A stretch of 64,000 nt of DNA, taken from positions 3,289,501 through 3,353,500 of the forward strand of contig NZ_CP150304.1 of assembly GCF_037992945.1 (NCBI RefSeq), written 5' to 3'. The position numbers and the translations under genes were made by a program. The notes below the pieces were generated by a model. The model did no database searches and was not told the origin of the DNA. It saw only the letters and a list, made by a program, of their open reading frames with translations. Below, piece after piece: positions 1 through 8,083 of this stretch (its first letter is position 1; each line of letters starts with the position of its first letter). This stretch comes from Peribacillus sp. FSL E2-0218. Lineage in GTDB: Bacteria; Bacillota; Bacilli; Bacillales; DSM-1321.

Positions 1-796
1 CCAAGCTTTGTTCTATTTCAAGCAGGCTTGCACCAAATTCAAGCAGCCTGGAGATGGCCCCTTGTGCATCCCTTGTATGCATCGTCGTCAGGATCAAATG
101 TCCGGTCAATGCGGCACGCACCGCGATTTTCGCCGTTTCCGAATCCCTGATTTCCCCCACCATGATCACGTCCGGGTCATGCCTAAGCACAGCTTTTAGG
201 CCGACGGAATAGGTAATGCCCGCCTTTTCATTGATTTGGACTTGCAGCACCTTTTCGGACACATTTTCAATCGGATCTTCAAGTGTAATGATATTTCGAT
301 TGAGCATCACACGTGCATGATGAAGCAGGGAATATAGGGTAGTCGTTTTCCCGCTGCCGGTGGGGCCGGTAAAAATGAGCATGCCATGGGAGTGCTTCAG
401 GAGCGCGATCAATTTTTGGGCGGTATTCGGGAATAAGGATAATTGTTCTAGCGGAAGGATATTCTGTTGGGGTATCAAGCGGATGACCAGACTTTCGAGA
501 TAGGCAGTGGGGAGTGTGGAGAGGCGAAGTCCTACCACTTGGTCAGCTAAATTCATGGTGATGGCGCCACTTTGCGGCCTCCTTTTTTCGCCTATATCCA
601 TTGCGGCAAGGAACTTCAAGTGGGCTATAAGCCTTTCAGCTTCAAAGAATGATATTGTTTCTTGCGGTACGAGCTTATTGTCTATCCTGAATTGGATGAG
701 CGGCCCCTCCCTGCGAAAAAAAATATGGATGTCAGTCGCCGATAACCGAATGGCACGAGTCAGGATTTTTTCTGCCGTTTTTTCTATCGATATCAA
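1..796 (-). CDS. comGA: ComGA competence traffic ATPase, 3' end cut by window edge
   Basis: This is the cytoplasmic secretion ATPase of the type II/IV pilin-secretion family that powers assembly of the competence pseudopilus for DNA uptake. About 265 residues are visible; the C-terminus lies beyond base 1. The start is a TTG at 796, nine bases from a strong AGGAGGTG site. Visible motifs are the N-terminal domain with SATDIHI (residues 19-25), Walker A GPTGSGKT (144-151), the Asp-box LEDPIE and the Walker B region GEIRD. It aligns from memory with Bacillus subtilis ComGA along its length. The rest of the comG operon should lie to the left, outside the window. The next gene downstream of the start, mgsR, is the expected Bacillus neighbour. 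Confidence 0.96.
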   Translation of the reverse strand, partial: MISIEKTAEKILTRAIRLSATDIHIFFRREGPLIQFRIDNKLVPQETISFFEAERLIAHLKFLAAMDIGEKRRPQSGAITMNLADQVVGLRLSTLPTAYLESLVIRLIPQQNILPLEQLSLFPNTAQKLIALLKHSHGMLIFTGPTGSGKTTTLYSLLHHARVMLNRNIITLEDPIENVSEKVLQVQINEKAGITYSVGLKAVLRHDPDVIMVGEIRDSETAKIAVRAALTGHLILTTMHTRDAQGAISRLLEFGASLLEIEQSL

Positions 797-864
797 ATCA
801 ATCTTCACCTCCTATTTTTCTTGATTTTAAAATTCGACAACGACCGACAATTTCCTCCTTACAA

Positions 865-895
865 ATAAAAAAATTCCCGAAAAATTTCCGAGAAT
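865..895 (-). terminator. Terminator of mgsR
   Basis: On the minus strand, arms ATTCTCG and CGGGAAT (one G-U pair) enclose an A/T loop and are followed by seven T residues. It lies directly after the mgsR stop and ahead of the comGA ribosome site. Confidence 0.7.
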
Positions 896-900
896 GATTT

Positions 901-1287
901 TTACATGCTCATTTTCAAATCCTGCTTTTTGGAAACCAAATTTTTCAATGCATCTTCATTGTGGCCGATCACTAATTTTTCACCATCGATGAGGATGGGC
1001 CTTCTCAATAGCCTTGGCTCTTTTGTAAGTAATTGGATTACATCAAATAGCATCATTTCGTCAATATTAACATGTAAGCCTTTATATGCTTCACTTCTTG
1101 TTGCCAGTAGTTCGTCAAGTCCCTCGGTCGTCAATGCCAGAATCCGTTTTAATTCTGCTTCCGTTGGCGTTTCTCTGAATAAATGGCGCTCTTCGAAAGA
1201 AATATGATTGGCCTTTAACCATTTTTTTGTTTTTCGGCATGATGTACAGCTTGGATACGAAAAGAAAGTCAATCGTTCCATATTCAC
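901..1287 (-). CDS. mgsR: Spx/MgsR-like stress regulator (ArsC fold)
   Basis: A 128-residue protein of the Spx/ArsC family, thioredoxin-fold regulators that bind the RNA polymerase alpha C-terminal domain. The N-terminal YPSCTSC segment carries a CxxC pair at residues 14 and 17, the redox switch of Spx and MgsR. In B. subtilis MgsR (YqgZ) sits next to comGA and modulates a subset of the SigB general stress regulon; position and length fit that identification rather than Spx itself. It is transcribed as a single gene with its own terminator, divergently from the cysteine-rich regulator at 1493. The function is inferred from family and synteny. Confidence 0.85.
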   Translation of the reverse strand: MNMERLTFFSYPSCTSCRKTKKWLKANHISFEERHLFRETPTEAELKRILALTTEGLDELLATRSEAYKGLHVNIDEMMLFDVIQLLTKEPRLLRRPILIDGEKLVIGHNEDALKNLVSKKQDLKMSM

Positions 1288-1329
1288 AACCCCTCATCCA
1301 CAATTTATATATAACTAATCTACAGAATC

Positions 1330-1358
1330 ATTGTATAACATTTGTACAATAATTGTAT
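1330..1358. promoter_or_regulatory. Candidate operator between divergent regulators
   Basis: The 205-bp gap between mgsR (minus) and the regulator at 1493 (plus) contains ATTGTA at 1330, its inverse TACAAT at 1345, and a further ATTGTAT at 1352. This inverted plus direct arrangement looks like a protein-binding site. Which protein binds is unknown; the product of 1493 is the obvious candidate for self-regulation. Confidence 0.35.
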
Positions 1359-1452
1359 ATTAATTAGCTTGATAAAAAACGGGGGAAATGTGAACTTTTT
1401 GTATCTGAAGCGAGATTGCCAGTTCTGTTATTCCATTTTTTTCTGCCTGTAT

Positions 1453-1458
1453 TATAAT
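1453..1458 (+). promoter_or_regulatory. Probable -10 box for the 1493 regulator
   Basis: A perfect TATAAT lies 35 bases ahead of the start codon of the 1493 gene. No convincing -35 box is visible at the right distance, so an activator or a weak -35 is likely. Confidence 0.5.
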
Positions 1459-1492
1459 AAACAAGTAAAACTATGGTAATCAGGAGGATAAA

Positions 1493-2194
1493 ATGGAGCA
1501 TACGTTAAAAATCACGAACGTGTTAGCAGATCCCACTCGGTATTATATATATCAATATATTGTGAACAATCATGGGGATGTGACGGTACAGCAAATTGCC
1601 GATTCATTCAGCATCCATCCAAATGTCGCCCGTCTGCATTTATCAAAACTCGAAGATATTGACATGCTGACATCCGAAGCCCGTAAAACCGGGAAAGGCG
1701 GACGTCCAAGCAGGCTTTATCGCTTGTCTGATAAAGTCATTCAGCTGCATTTTCCCTATAGGGACTATCAGCTGCTTTCAAGGATTGCCATCCAGACGAT
1801 GATGACATTAGGGGAGCAAGGCAAACAGGCGCTATATGATACGGGAAAGGTGTTCGGCGAGGAATTGGTCAACCAGCAACTAGCCATGAGCTTAAACTCG
1901 GTCGACAGCCTTTCTTTTGCGGAAAAAGTCGGCATGCTTAAAAATGCCGCTGCCATTGCGGGGTTCTCGCCTGAAATTCAAGCAAGCGAAGAAGAAAATA
2001 ACATACACTTCCGTATCTTCAATTGTCCGTTCAAGGAAGTTACCGCCGTAGAGCCAAGTATCATCTGCTCCATGCACAACTCCTTCTTAAAAGGAATGTT
2101 CGAAGCCTTGTTTACAAATGTCCATATTGTGGAACTGGAAAATATGATGTCTGATTGTTCCACGTGCTCTTATCAAGCTTCGGTTCTCACATAG
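1493..2194 (+). CDS. Winged-helix regulator with C-terminal cysteine cluster (SufR-like layout)
   Basis: A 233-residue regulator with an N-terminal ArsR/DeoR-type helix-turn-helix: VTVQQIADSFSIHPNVARLH reads as the recognition region and is followed by a basic wing with KTGKGGRPS. The C-terminal half holds Cys178 (NCPF), Cys192 (near His195), Cys222 and Cys225. That spacing resembles the Fe-S sensing regulators of the SufR type, so it may sense iron-sulfur or redox state; this is inference. It starts at ATG behind a good AGGAGG. It stands alone, divergent from mgsR and upstream of yqgY. I do not know a characterised orthologue. Confidence 0.8.
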   Translation: MEHTLKITNVLADPTRYYIYQYIVNNHGDVTVQQIADSFSIHPNVARLHLSKLEDIDMLTSEARKTGKGGRPSRLYRLSDKVIQLHFPYRDYQLLSRIAIQTMMTLGEQGKQALYDTGKVFGEELVNQQLAMSLNSVDSLSFAEKVGMLKNAAAIAGFSPEIQASEEENNIHFRIFNCPFKEVTAVEPSIICSMHNSFLKGMFEALFTNVHIVELENMMSDCSTCSYQASVLT

Positions 2195-2278
2195 AAACAA
2201 AAGGCATCCTTTACATTACCTTACAATTTCATTTATAATTATTTGGAATGTAGAAGACTAGAAAAAGGAGGGATTCGG

Positions 2279-2521
2279 ATGGAACGCATGTTCAGGGTAT
2301 GTGGTTTTTGGACAGGAATTATGGCTATTTTCTTTTATCTGGGCCATATGCATCAAACGTCTTTACTTTTCTTCGCACAAACTATCTTTTTTGTTCTTTT
2401 AAGTTATTTGAAATTATCTGAGCGCATGTATATTTATGTTTTTGGCGCCTATCTTACCATTTTCTTTGCAGGGTTTTCGTACTGGAGCGTATTTATGATG
2501 ACTCCTGGTGCCGCCCATTAA
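2279..2521 (+). CDS. yqgY: YqgY, DUF2626 small membrane protein
   Basis: An 80-residue membrane protein with three hydrophobic segments (residues about 10-25, 29-46 and 53-72). It matches my memory of the DUF2626 family (YqgY), including the SYLKLSERMYIYVFGAYLTI core. The true start is the ATG at 2279, set by the GGAGG just upstream; an in-frame start 12 codons earlier has no ribosome site. The function is unknown. It is followed by a terminator and then the convergent methyltransferase gene. Confidence 0.85.
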   Translation: MERMFRVCGFWTGIMAIFFYLGHMHQTSLLFFAQTIFFVLLSYLKLSERMYIYVFGAYLTIFFAGFSYWSVFMMTPGAAH

Positions 2522-2543
2522 GAACGAAATAAGCATGATACAT

Positions 2544-2573
2544 AACCCATGAATTTTGGTTCATGGGTTTTCA
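2544..2573 (+). terminator. Terminator after yqgY
   Basis: Perfect ten-base stem AACCCATGAA / TTCATGGGTT with a short loop and a T-rich tail on the plus strand. It separates yqgY from the convergent methyltransferase gene. Confidence 0.75.
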
Positions 2574-2580
2574 CATGTCA

Positions 2581-3681
2581 TCATTCAGGAAAAACCTTTG
2601 CTGTTACAGCTAGATTCTTCGTTTGAACCAGCACCCTGAAATGCTCACTGAACCCTCCTGGAACGATTAACCCCCGAATCGCACGATTACGTTTTGCCGT
2701 TTTTGAGAATGGATCCGTTTCTTGGTGTTCCTTCAATTCCTGAAGAATTCCCGTTTTAAGCAGGAATTCATGCTGCTGATAAAGTTTGCAGGTTCCTAAA
2801 CCATTTCTTTCTCCCCTATCCATTAATGTGTCAAAATGGATATGTGTCGTCAAATCCATATCACCTGGATACATAAGGGCATCTCCAATCATTTCATGCT
2901 GATAATAGCCCCTTAGGCTTCCCTGATGATGTGCAGGTTCCATCCATTCCTTTTGAATATAACCATAATCGATCGTAAGAAGGATCCCCGATTCGATGTT
3001 TGAAGCGATCTTTTCATACTCCTCAACCATCTTTAGCGGAATTTCATACCTTTGCTTATCATGTAATGTCACGGATCGTTCTGTAAGGTAAGAAAGAATG
3101 TCCGGGTTTGACAAAGGTTCCTTCACTTCCAGCAAATGGCCATCCTTAATCGTGACAAATACCTCTACTAGGGCCCCATCATCCTTTTCAATGACATGGA
3201 CAGGCAATGCATCGAAAAATTCATTTGAAAAGACGATTCCATCCATGCTTGTCCATTCTTCTGCCCCTGAAGCAAAAAATGCTTGTTTGAACATCCCCAT
3301 ACGTTCTTGTTGCGCCTTTTTGTGGTAGGGACTCGTTTCCACCAGGACATACGTCAGCGAGTCCCAAATCAGCGGCTCGGTTTCTTTTATATAGACAAGG
3401 ATGTCGTAAGCAAGCTTCCCGTCCCCCGCACCGACTTCGACGATTTTAGGGGAAATCCCGCACACTTTTATCAAATGAACGAACCATCTCGCAAGCGACC
3501 TCCCAAATGCGTCCCCGACATTGCCCGACGTATAGAAATCCCCTCTAGAACCGATTTTCTTTTTGGGGCTCGCATAGTAGCCGATGGTGGGGGCATATAA
3601 AGCGGCAGCCATGTAGTCATGATAGGAAATTCTCTTTTTCGGGCTGCTTTCAATCATTTCCTTCAAGTGATGTCTCAACAT
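2581..3681 (-). CDS. MidA/NDUFAF7-type SAM-dependent methyltransferase
   Basis: A class I SAM-dependent methyltransferase of the COG1565 group, which includes the eukaryotic complex I assembly factor NDUFAF7. The SAM motif VEVGAGDG is at residues 81-88, preceded by the family segment GYYASPKKKIGSRGDFYTS (about 34-52). The start at 3681 (MLRHH) follows a strong GAGGAGG; an upstream in-frame start would add 26 residues of poor quality. The length is 366 residues, normal for the family. The bacterial substrate is not known. It lies between yqgX and yqgY, in the yqg cluster. Confidence 0.85.
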   Translation of the reverse strand: MLRHHLKEMIESSPKKRISYHDYMAAALYAPTIGYYASPKKKIGSRGDFYTSGNVGDAFGRSLARWFVHLIKVCGISPKIVEVGAGDGKLAYDILVYIKETEPLIWDSLTYVLVETSPYHKKAQQERMGMFKQAFFASGAEEWTSMDGIVFSNEFFDALPVHVIEKDDGALVEVFVTIKDGHLLEVKEPLSNPDILSYLTERSVTLHDKQRYEIPLKMVEEYEKIASNIESGILLTIDYGYIQKEWMEPAHHQGSLRGYYQHEMIGDALMYPGDMDLTTHIHFDTLMDRGERNGLGTCKLYQQHEFLLKTGILQELKEHQETDPFSKTAKRNRAIRGLIVPGGFSEHFRVLVQTKNLAVTAKVFPE

Positions 3682-3844
3682 AACGCCTCCTCTTCCTTGA
3701 ACCGCGATCATTAAGGAACTGAACCTCCCGGTGGGTGCTTCTTCAACAGTCATGCTCAAAATTCCGTGTGTTCGTTTTTCCTTGAAATATACTCAGTATA
3801 ATTCCGCGAGCGACCTTTTTCAATATTCACACATTTAAGAACGA

Positions 3845-3873
3845 AAAATAAAACAGGTGCCATCTGGCACCTG
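3845..3873 (-). terminator. Terminator of yqgX
   Basis: Perfect CAGGTGCC / GGCACCTG stem followed on the minus strand by a T-rich tail (TTTTATTTTT). It begins nine bases past the yqgX stop. Confidence 0.9.
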
Positions 3874-3881
3874 AGGGATTG

Positions 3882-4508
3882 TTATCTCAAGAAGGGATTG
3901 TCATTCTTTTCATCTAAAATGGTCGTGACTGGCCCATGTCCCGGAAAAACGATCGTATCATCAGGAAGCGGCAGCAGTTTCGAATCTATGCTTTTTAGCA
4001 GGACCGCTTCGCTCCCGCCTATTAAATCAGTCCTGCCGATGCTTCCTTGGAACAAGACGTCTCCTGAAAAGAGCAGCCGTTCATCCCTTGCAAAATAGGA
4101 AACACTGCCGGGTGAGTGTCCGGGGGTTTCGAAAACTTCGAAAGTGAATCCCCCAATCGCAAGCTCGTGCTCATTTGTTATAATATGATCAGCCGGCTTC
4201 ATGCGCATCGGGTTTTCTGGGAACCAGTTCAACGAGCCGTTCAATGCGGGATCAAGCAGCCACTTGGCCTCTTTTTCATGAAGATAGGCAGGCACTTCAT
4301 AATGATCCCGAATAACATCAAGAGCACCGATATGGTCAAAATGAGCATGCGTCAATAAAATTGCCAAAGGCTTCAACTTTTTTGTTTGTATATATTGTAT
4401 GATTTTCTGCGGCTCTTCACCCGGATCGAAAATGATGCAATCATTTCCATCCGAAACGACATAGCAATTCGTTTGCAGGGGTCCAAGAGGAATTTGTGTC
4501 CATTTCAT
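3882..4508 (-). CDS. yqgX: YqgX, glyoxalase II-like metallo-beta-lactamase hydrolase
   Basis: A 208-residue MBL-fold hydrolase. The metal-binding HxHxDH signature is at His54, His56, Asp58 and His59 (THAHFDHIG), with further ligands in the ETPGHSPGS and VFPGHGP segments. B. subtilis YqgX is described as a probable glyoxalase II that acts on hydroxyacyl thiol conjugates; here that is inferred from family. Start choice: the ATG at 4508 has GGAG eight bases upstream, whereas upstream in-frame starts lack a site or overlap it. Confidence 0.88.
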   Translation of the reverse strand: MKWTQIPLGPLQTNCYVVSDGNDCIIFDPGEEPQKIIQYIQTKKLKPLAILLTHAHFDHIGALDVIRDHYEVPAYLHEKEAKWLLDPALNGSLNWFPENPMRMKPADHIITNEHELAIGGFTFEVFETPGHSPGSVSYFARDERLLFSGDVLFQGSIGRTDLIGGSEAVLLKSIDSKLLPLPDDTIVFPGHGPVTTILDEKNDNPFLR

Positions 4509-4736
4509 TTCCATCACTCCAATAAGATTTTCTCCCTCCATCTTACACCAAATCATGCCGTTCATGGTAATCCAAAACACTGCTAGCCAGGTGAGATTCG
4601 CCTTTAAGCCTCGACAAATAATTGAAAAAATATTAAAATATTAACAAATGCATTCTTTTCTACATATTTTTGGTAGTTGTTTCATCCTCTGGGTATATTA
4701 TTAAGGATTGGCATTACGAAAAAAGGGGGTTTTACG

Positions 4737-4910
4737 ATGATATTAATGGTCGTGTTCGGACTGGTGGCTATATTGGGAGTGGCTGCTGTATTTACCTCAT
4801 TAAAAAAGAGAAACTTCTTAGGATTCATATTTGCAGCCGGCAGTGCGGTCGTATTTGGCTGGTTCACTGTCATGACAATCATTAACAGCGGCTTTCCTGT
4901 TGCCCATTAA
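4737..4910 (+). CDS. yqgW: YqgW, DUF2759 small membrane protein
   Basis: A 57-residue protein made of two membrane helices, with the DUF2759-like block LKKRNFLGFIF ahead of VVFGWFTVMTI. The ATG at 4737 lies seven bases after GGGGG. The function is unknown. It is the last syntenic yqg gene before a 3-kb accessory patch that replaces the yqgV position of B. subtilis. Confidence 0.8.
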   Translation: MILMVVFGLVAILGVAAVFTSLKKRNFLGFIFAAGSAVVFGWFTVMTIINSGFPVAH

Positions 4911-4957
4911 ATCAAAAAAGGTTTCGGAAGGATATCCCTTCCGAAACCTTTTTTGAT
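4911..4957 (+). terminator. Terminator of yqgW
   Basis: Twelve-base stem GGTTTCGGAAGG / CCTTCCGAAACC with A7 before and T7 after, so it can work in both directions. Confidence 0.92.
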
Positions 4958-5149
4958 TCCCCGATTGCCTAAAGTTTGGAGTATCTGTACTTAGACCGCT
5001 CTGTTCCGTTCCCCTCGGCGTGAAAACTAAGGTTAGAATCGAAACAATATAGATATTGTTTGGGGGAAGTCTCAACGAAGGTTATTAAAATACATTAGTG
5101 TTTCTATTCATATAGTCCTAATGGATCGGGGTTACGTAATAAGAGAACA

Positions 5150-5187
5150 CCCCGTACATGTTAGTTTGGTGTCTAACATATACGGGG
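5150..5187 (-). terminator. Long hairpin after the 82-residue membrane protein gene
   Basis: Arms CCCCGTACATGTTAG and CTAACATATACGGGG pair over 15 positions with one mismatch. It sits 28 bases past the stop of the gene at 5215; the tail on the minus strand is only moderately T-rich, so it may be a terminator or a 3' stabiliser. Confidence 0.6.
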
Positions 5188-5214
5188 CAATTCATATTGA
5201 GTAAAGCGAACTTC

Positions 5215-5463
5215 CTATGAATTCAAAAACAAAAAAAACCTTAGCGATAAAGAAAATAGCATTACGATAGCACAAATGCTTACAATAACAAATGAAATTT
5301 CAGATTTATTCTTAAAAGCAATATATGTAAACGTAGAGGTGGAAAATAAAAATACTACTTGCATCCAGATGGGCTGTTCAAAAGGTCCCATACGCAATAA
5401 AAAAGTTATCGCCATTGCAGAAACAATAAGTATTATAAAAAGCGGAAAAATTCTCTTTCCCAT
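5215..5463 (-). CDS. Small three-helix membrane protein, unknown
   Basis: An 82-residue, strongly hydrophobic protein with three predicted membrane helices (about residues 5-24, 34-50 and 58-79) and almost no polar loops. I do not recognise the family. The ATG at 5463 has an ideal AGGAGGTGAT four bases upstream; a GTG three codons earlier overlaps that site. It lies in the accessory patch between yqgW and yqgU, A/T-rich compared with its flanks, and may be acquired. Confidence 0.65.
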   Translation of the reverse strand: MGKRIFPLFIILIVSAMAITFLLRMGPFEQPIWMQVVFLFSTSTFTYIAFKNKSEISFVIVSICAIVMLFSLSLRFFLFLNS

Positions 5464-5544
5464 TTTTATCACCTCCTATTTTATGCTATGCACAATAGTG
5501 GAATGGCTTGTGTTCATTGGATAGTACATCATTGAAACGTAATG

Positions 5545-6330
5545 GTAATATCACACTAGCCAACCCTATCTTTGTAACGATTGCAACAAGACCTTCAACG
5601 ATATGACCAACCCATTTGCGGGCTCACTCTATCCTGAAAAAAGGGTGAAGTATATGGAAATGATGGTGGAGGGCTTTATTCTTCCGAAAATCGCTAACCG
5701 CTTAAAAATACACATATCAACTGCATTTTATTAGAAACATAAGATATTGAACGCCCTTAGTTCGTTAAGTTTCAACCAATCACAAGGTATCGTTGAAAGT
5801 GACGAGACCTTCTTTAAGGAGTCTTTAAAAGGTAGAGAAGTAACTCATCGAGAACCTAAGAAACGAACTATTAAGGACCTGATTTTAAAATAGCCGTTGT
5901 CCTAGTCCAAGACCGAAATGGTAATATGATTGCTCCTAAAGGTGGGACTGGTCGTGTAATAGCAGAAGAAGTAGATGCAGTCATAGGTGAGTTTATACAT
6001 CCCCTCTTCTTTACTATGCACAGAGACAGCAACCAACTAAAAAGTGTTAGCAAGAATAAAGGGATTACAACACGAAACTATCAATGAAAGACAGAAACAA
6101 TATATAAAGAAAGGTATCTTTCACATCCAGAACGTGAACAACTTCCACCAGTCGCTTGAAAACTTGGATTAGGCGTTTTCAAGGTGTTATAACCAAATAT
6201 CTTGACAATTACCTGTATTGTTTTAATAATCTAAATTGTTAAACATTGAACTTTGAATAACAGGTGGAGCAAATGCTTATTTCATCCTGCAAAAAATCTA
6301 ACTACTTAACAGTTAATGCGTATAGATGTG
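5545..6330 (+). pseudogene. Decayed IS1595-like transposase remnant
   Basis: Pieces of one transposase are readable in shifting frames. The zinc-ribbon end is visible as YLCNDCNKTFNDM near 5560-5630, then a helix-turn-helix-like part ending at a TAG near 5732. Next comes a catalytic-domain piece with GIVESDETFFKESLKGRE near 5788-5840, a fragment with DRNGNMIAPKGGTGR near 5911-5955, and the C-terminal HIQNVNNFHQSLKTWIRRF near 6120-6180. Several stops and frame changes make it non-functional. The order matches IS1595/ISXO2-type transposases. No terminal repeats could be fixed, so the edges are approximate. Confidence 0.75.
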
Positions 6331-6339
6331 CTGTGTAAT

Positions 6340-6368
6340 TAAAAAAAGGTTAGAGAAAATTCTCTACC
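6340..6368 (-). terminator. Terminator of the 64-residue membrane protein gene
   Basis: Minus-strand stem GGTAGAGAA / TTCTCTAACC followed by seven T residues, 29 bases past the stop at 6397. Confidence 0.8.
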
Positions 6369-6396
6369 CTCGGTCTTTCTCTTTCAAATAGTTTTC

Positions 6397-6591
6397 TTAA
6401 GCCTCTTTTGCTTTTTCGGGTTTTGGTGCATCTTTTGGTAGTCTTTTATGTATGTCATTTAAAAGATAAAGCCCTCTAAATAAGGTGCCAGCAACTATCC
6501 CAAAAGCAAGGAAGCCACCAACCAAAGGTCCCATCATAAGCAATAGATAACCTAATATAACAGATAAAATAATTGATATTAACAAATACAA
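6397..6591 (-). CDS. Small membrane protein, unknown
   Basis: A 64-residue protein with two membrane helices (about 2-19 and 24-44) and a charged C-terminal tail rich in Lys, Pro and Glu. It starts at TTG, with AAAGGGGAA upstream. It begins 18 bases after the end of the broken protease gene on the same strand, so the two probably shared a transcript before the protease decayed. The family was not recognised. Confidence 0.65.
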   Translation of the reverse strand: MYLLISIILSVILGYLLLMMGPLVGGFLAFGIVAGTLFRGLYLLNDIHKRLPKDAPKPEKAKEA

Positions 6592-6609
6592 AGTAAATTC
6601 CCCTTTATT

Positions 6610-7222
6610 TTATTTATCAGTAAATAAACTTAACCTTTTATTACCATTTTGATCGAGTACTTTCCCAACATACAATTTAACATCTGGAGCTACTCCGTGG
6701 TAACCAGAATTTTCATATGAAGTTGCAATTACACTAGCTACTGCTGTTCCGTGACCGTTTAAATCTATAGCATCTTCTTCACTATCTATAAATGAAGCCC
6801 AGAATGCTTTGAAATTCCCGTGTCTAAAATGGCAAGTTTAATGCCTTTTCCAGTAATACCATTTTCATGAGCTTTATCTGCATTAATTCTTTTGTTCCCC
6901 AACTATATCCATTTTCAAGATATGTTTCTCCATTTAAAGGAGTAGATTGTACGGTTAAATCTTCTTCAATTAATTTTACAGTTGGATTTTTCTTTATTTT
7001 ATATAATTCATCAGTTGTTAATGATGCTTTTGCAGTCTTAAAATGCTTGTATTTTCCTTTAATTTCCCCTCCCTCTTTTTCTATTAATTTAGTATCCAAT
7101 TTTTTATTAAACTCTACTAAGTAATTTTTTTCGCTTTGATTCTTTGCCTTAGTTTCACGAGGCTGTAAAAAAAATGCAAATATTAAGATGAAAACTGCAA
7201 TAAATGAAATTATTTTTTTCAA
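6610..7222 (-). pseudogene. Broken, truncated subtilisin-like serine protease (S8)
   Basis: Starts with a TTG behind AGGAGATG. The first frame encodes a signal peptide and a complete I9 inhibitor propeptide, up to the mature start near YSWG (about residue 108). A one-base shift then moves to another frame that reads INADKAHENGITGKGIKLAI and carries the catalytic-Asp motif LDTGI. A second disruption moves to a third frame with SFIDSEEDAIDLNGHGTAVA, holding the catalytic His. The gene then stops soon after, so the Asn and Ser parts of the triad are absent. It cannot make an active protease; the propeptide alone (132 codons) remains open. Confidence 0.85.
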
Positions 7223-7664
7223 CTAATACATCTCCTAGTTCTTTCTTGTCTTAAATTAGTTTTTTAACAAATTCACTAATGCGATGGAATGTTACATATC
7301 TATAAATCATCTGGAGTATATGAAACAGAAACATCGCAGAGGTAATAATTGTTTTCAGCCCTCCCTAATAATACAAAACTTACTACGGTGTATTTGTTAA
7401 TAATCAAATTAAATCATGTAAAACTACACCATAGCGTTCCAATTTTGAAATGTGTATTCTTAAATTTGGAATTAGCAATTCGAACTAGTAGGTTTATATG
7501 AGGACTTTTCATTATCATGGGGACCGATTTAATAGTTAGGTAATTTAGCGAAGAATCTCGTGAAGTCTCGGAGCCTATGTCAGTATCGCAAGTGCCTACA
7601 CTATTATTATCCAGGCTAATCATGTGGATTAACTGAGAACAATGGGAATTCCATCACACGCAAA
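7223..7664. other. Gene-free A/T-rich spacer
   Basis: No convincing coding frame, RNA or hairpin terminator was seen. A 69-codon minus-strand frame near 7414-7623 has no ribosome site and no recognisable content. The left edge must hold the promoter of the protease pseudogene. Confidence 0.5.
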
Positions 7665-7783
7665 GTGGAATGCAACGGAAGGCAACGAGACTCCTGCGGG
7701 AAATGCGTGTCAACGTGAGACCCCGCAGGCTGGCTCACGGGCCGCCCGCGGAAAGCGAGTGCCTGAAGTGGAATGAAACGGTC
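7665..7783 (+). repeat. Bacillus-type intergenic repeat, copy A
   Basis: About 120 bp containing the blocks GAGACTCCTGCGGGAAA, GAGACCCCGCAGGC, GCCGCCCGCGGAAAGCGAG and TGCCTGAAGTGGAATG. The first two blocks and the GCCCGCGG block are partly self-complementary, so the element can fold. The same element, in the opposite orientation, is at 26341-26466. It is non-coding and dispersed, as in many Bacillaceae. Confidence 0.8.
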
Positions 7784-7842
7784 TAAGTAGAAACCCGATA
7801 CTGTGGGCAGAGATGTTCTTTCTATCTGTTAAATCTAAGTGT

Positions 7843-7900
7843 AATGGAACGGAAAGCAACGACTCCTGCGGGAAAGGCGCGTCAACGAATGAAACGGTCG
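7843..7900 (+). repeat. Bacillus-type intergenic repeat, internally deleted copy C
   Basis: Has the left end (GGAACGGAAAGCAACG, ACTCCTGCGGGAAA, GCGTCAACG) joined directly to the right end (AATGAAACGGTC) of copy A. About 60 bp of the middle of the element is missing. Confidence 0.7.
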
Positions 7901-7990
7901 ATGGACAGAAACTAACGTGGGTAATAGAGGATTTATAATAGTTTTCACGCAAAGTCGTTTGAAAAACAGTGTTCAGACTTTCTGAACCTA

Positions 7991-8071
7991 AAAAAATACT
8001 GTAAACACACTCCATCCTTACAGAGTGTGCCTACAGTATGAAAGCTAAAGCTCGCCATTGTGGCGAGCTTT
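7991..8071 (-). terminator. Tandem hairpins after yqgU
   Basis: The first hairpin after the yqgU stop is AAAGCTCGCCA / TGGCGAGCTTT (8047-8071). A second, bipartite stem (ATACTGTA and CACACTC arms, 7997-8039) is followed on the minus strand by seven T residues. The second looks like the real terminator. Confidence 0.8.
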
Positions 8072-8083
8072 TAATTTAGATCA

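Noticed and set aside
8..824. Two plus-strand open frames (8-199 and 507-824) over the left edge
   Set aside because: Both are antisense shadows of comGA, which is supported by Walker motifs, family alignment and a strong ribosome site on the other strand.
7414..7623. 69-codon minus-strand frame in the accessory patch
   Set aside because: No ribosome site, no recognisable domain, and composition like the surrounding spacer.
7665..7900. Repeats considered as small RNA genes
   Set aside because: They fold partly but have no promoter or terminator of their own, and a similar copy lies inside an IS, which suggests a dispersed element rather than a defined RNA gene.
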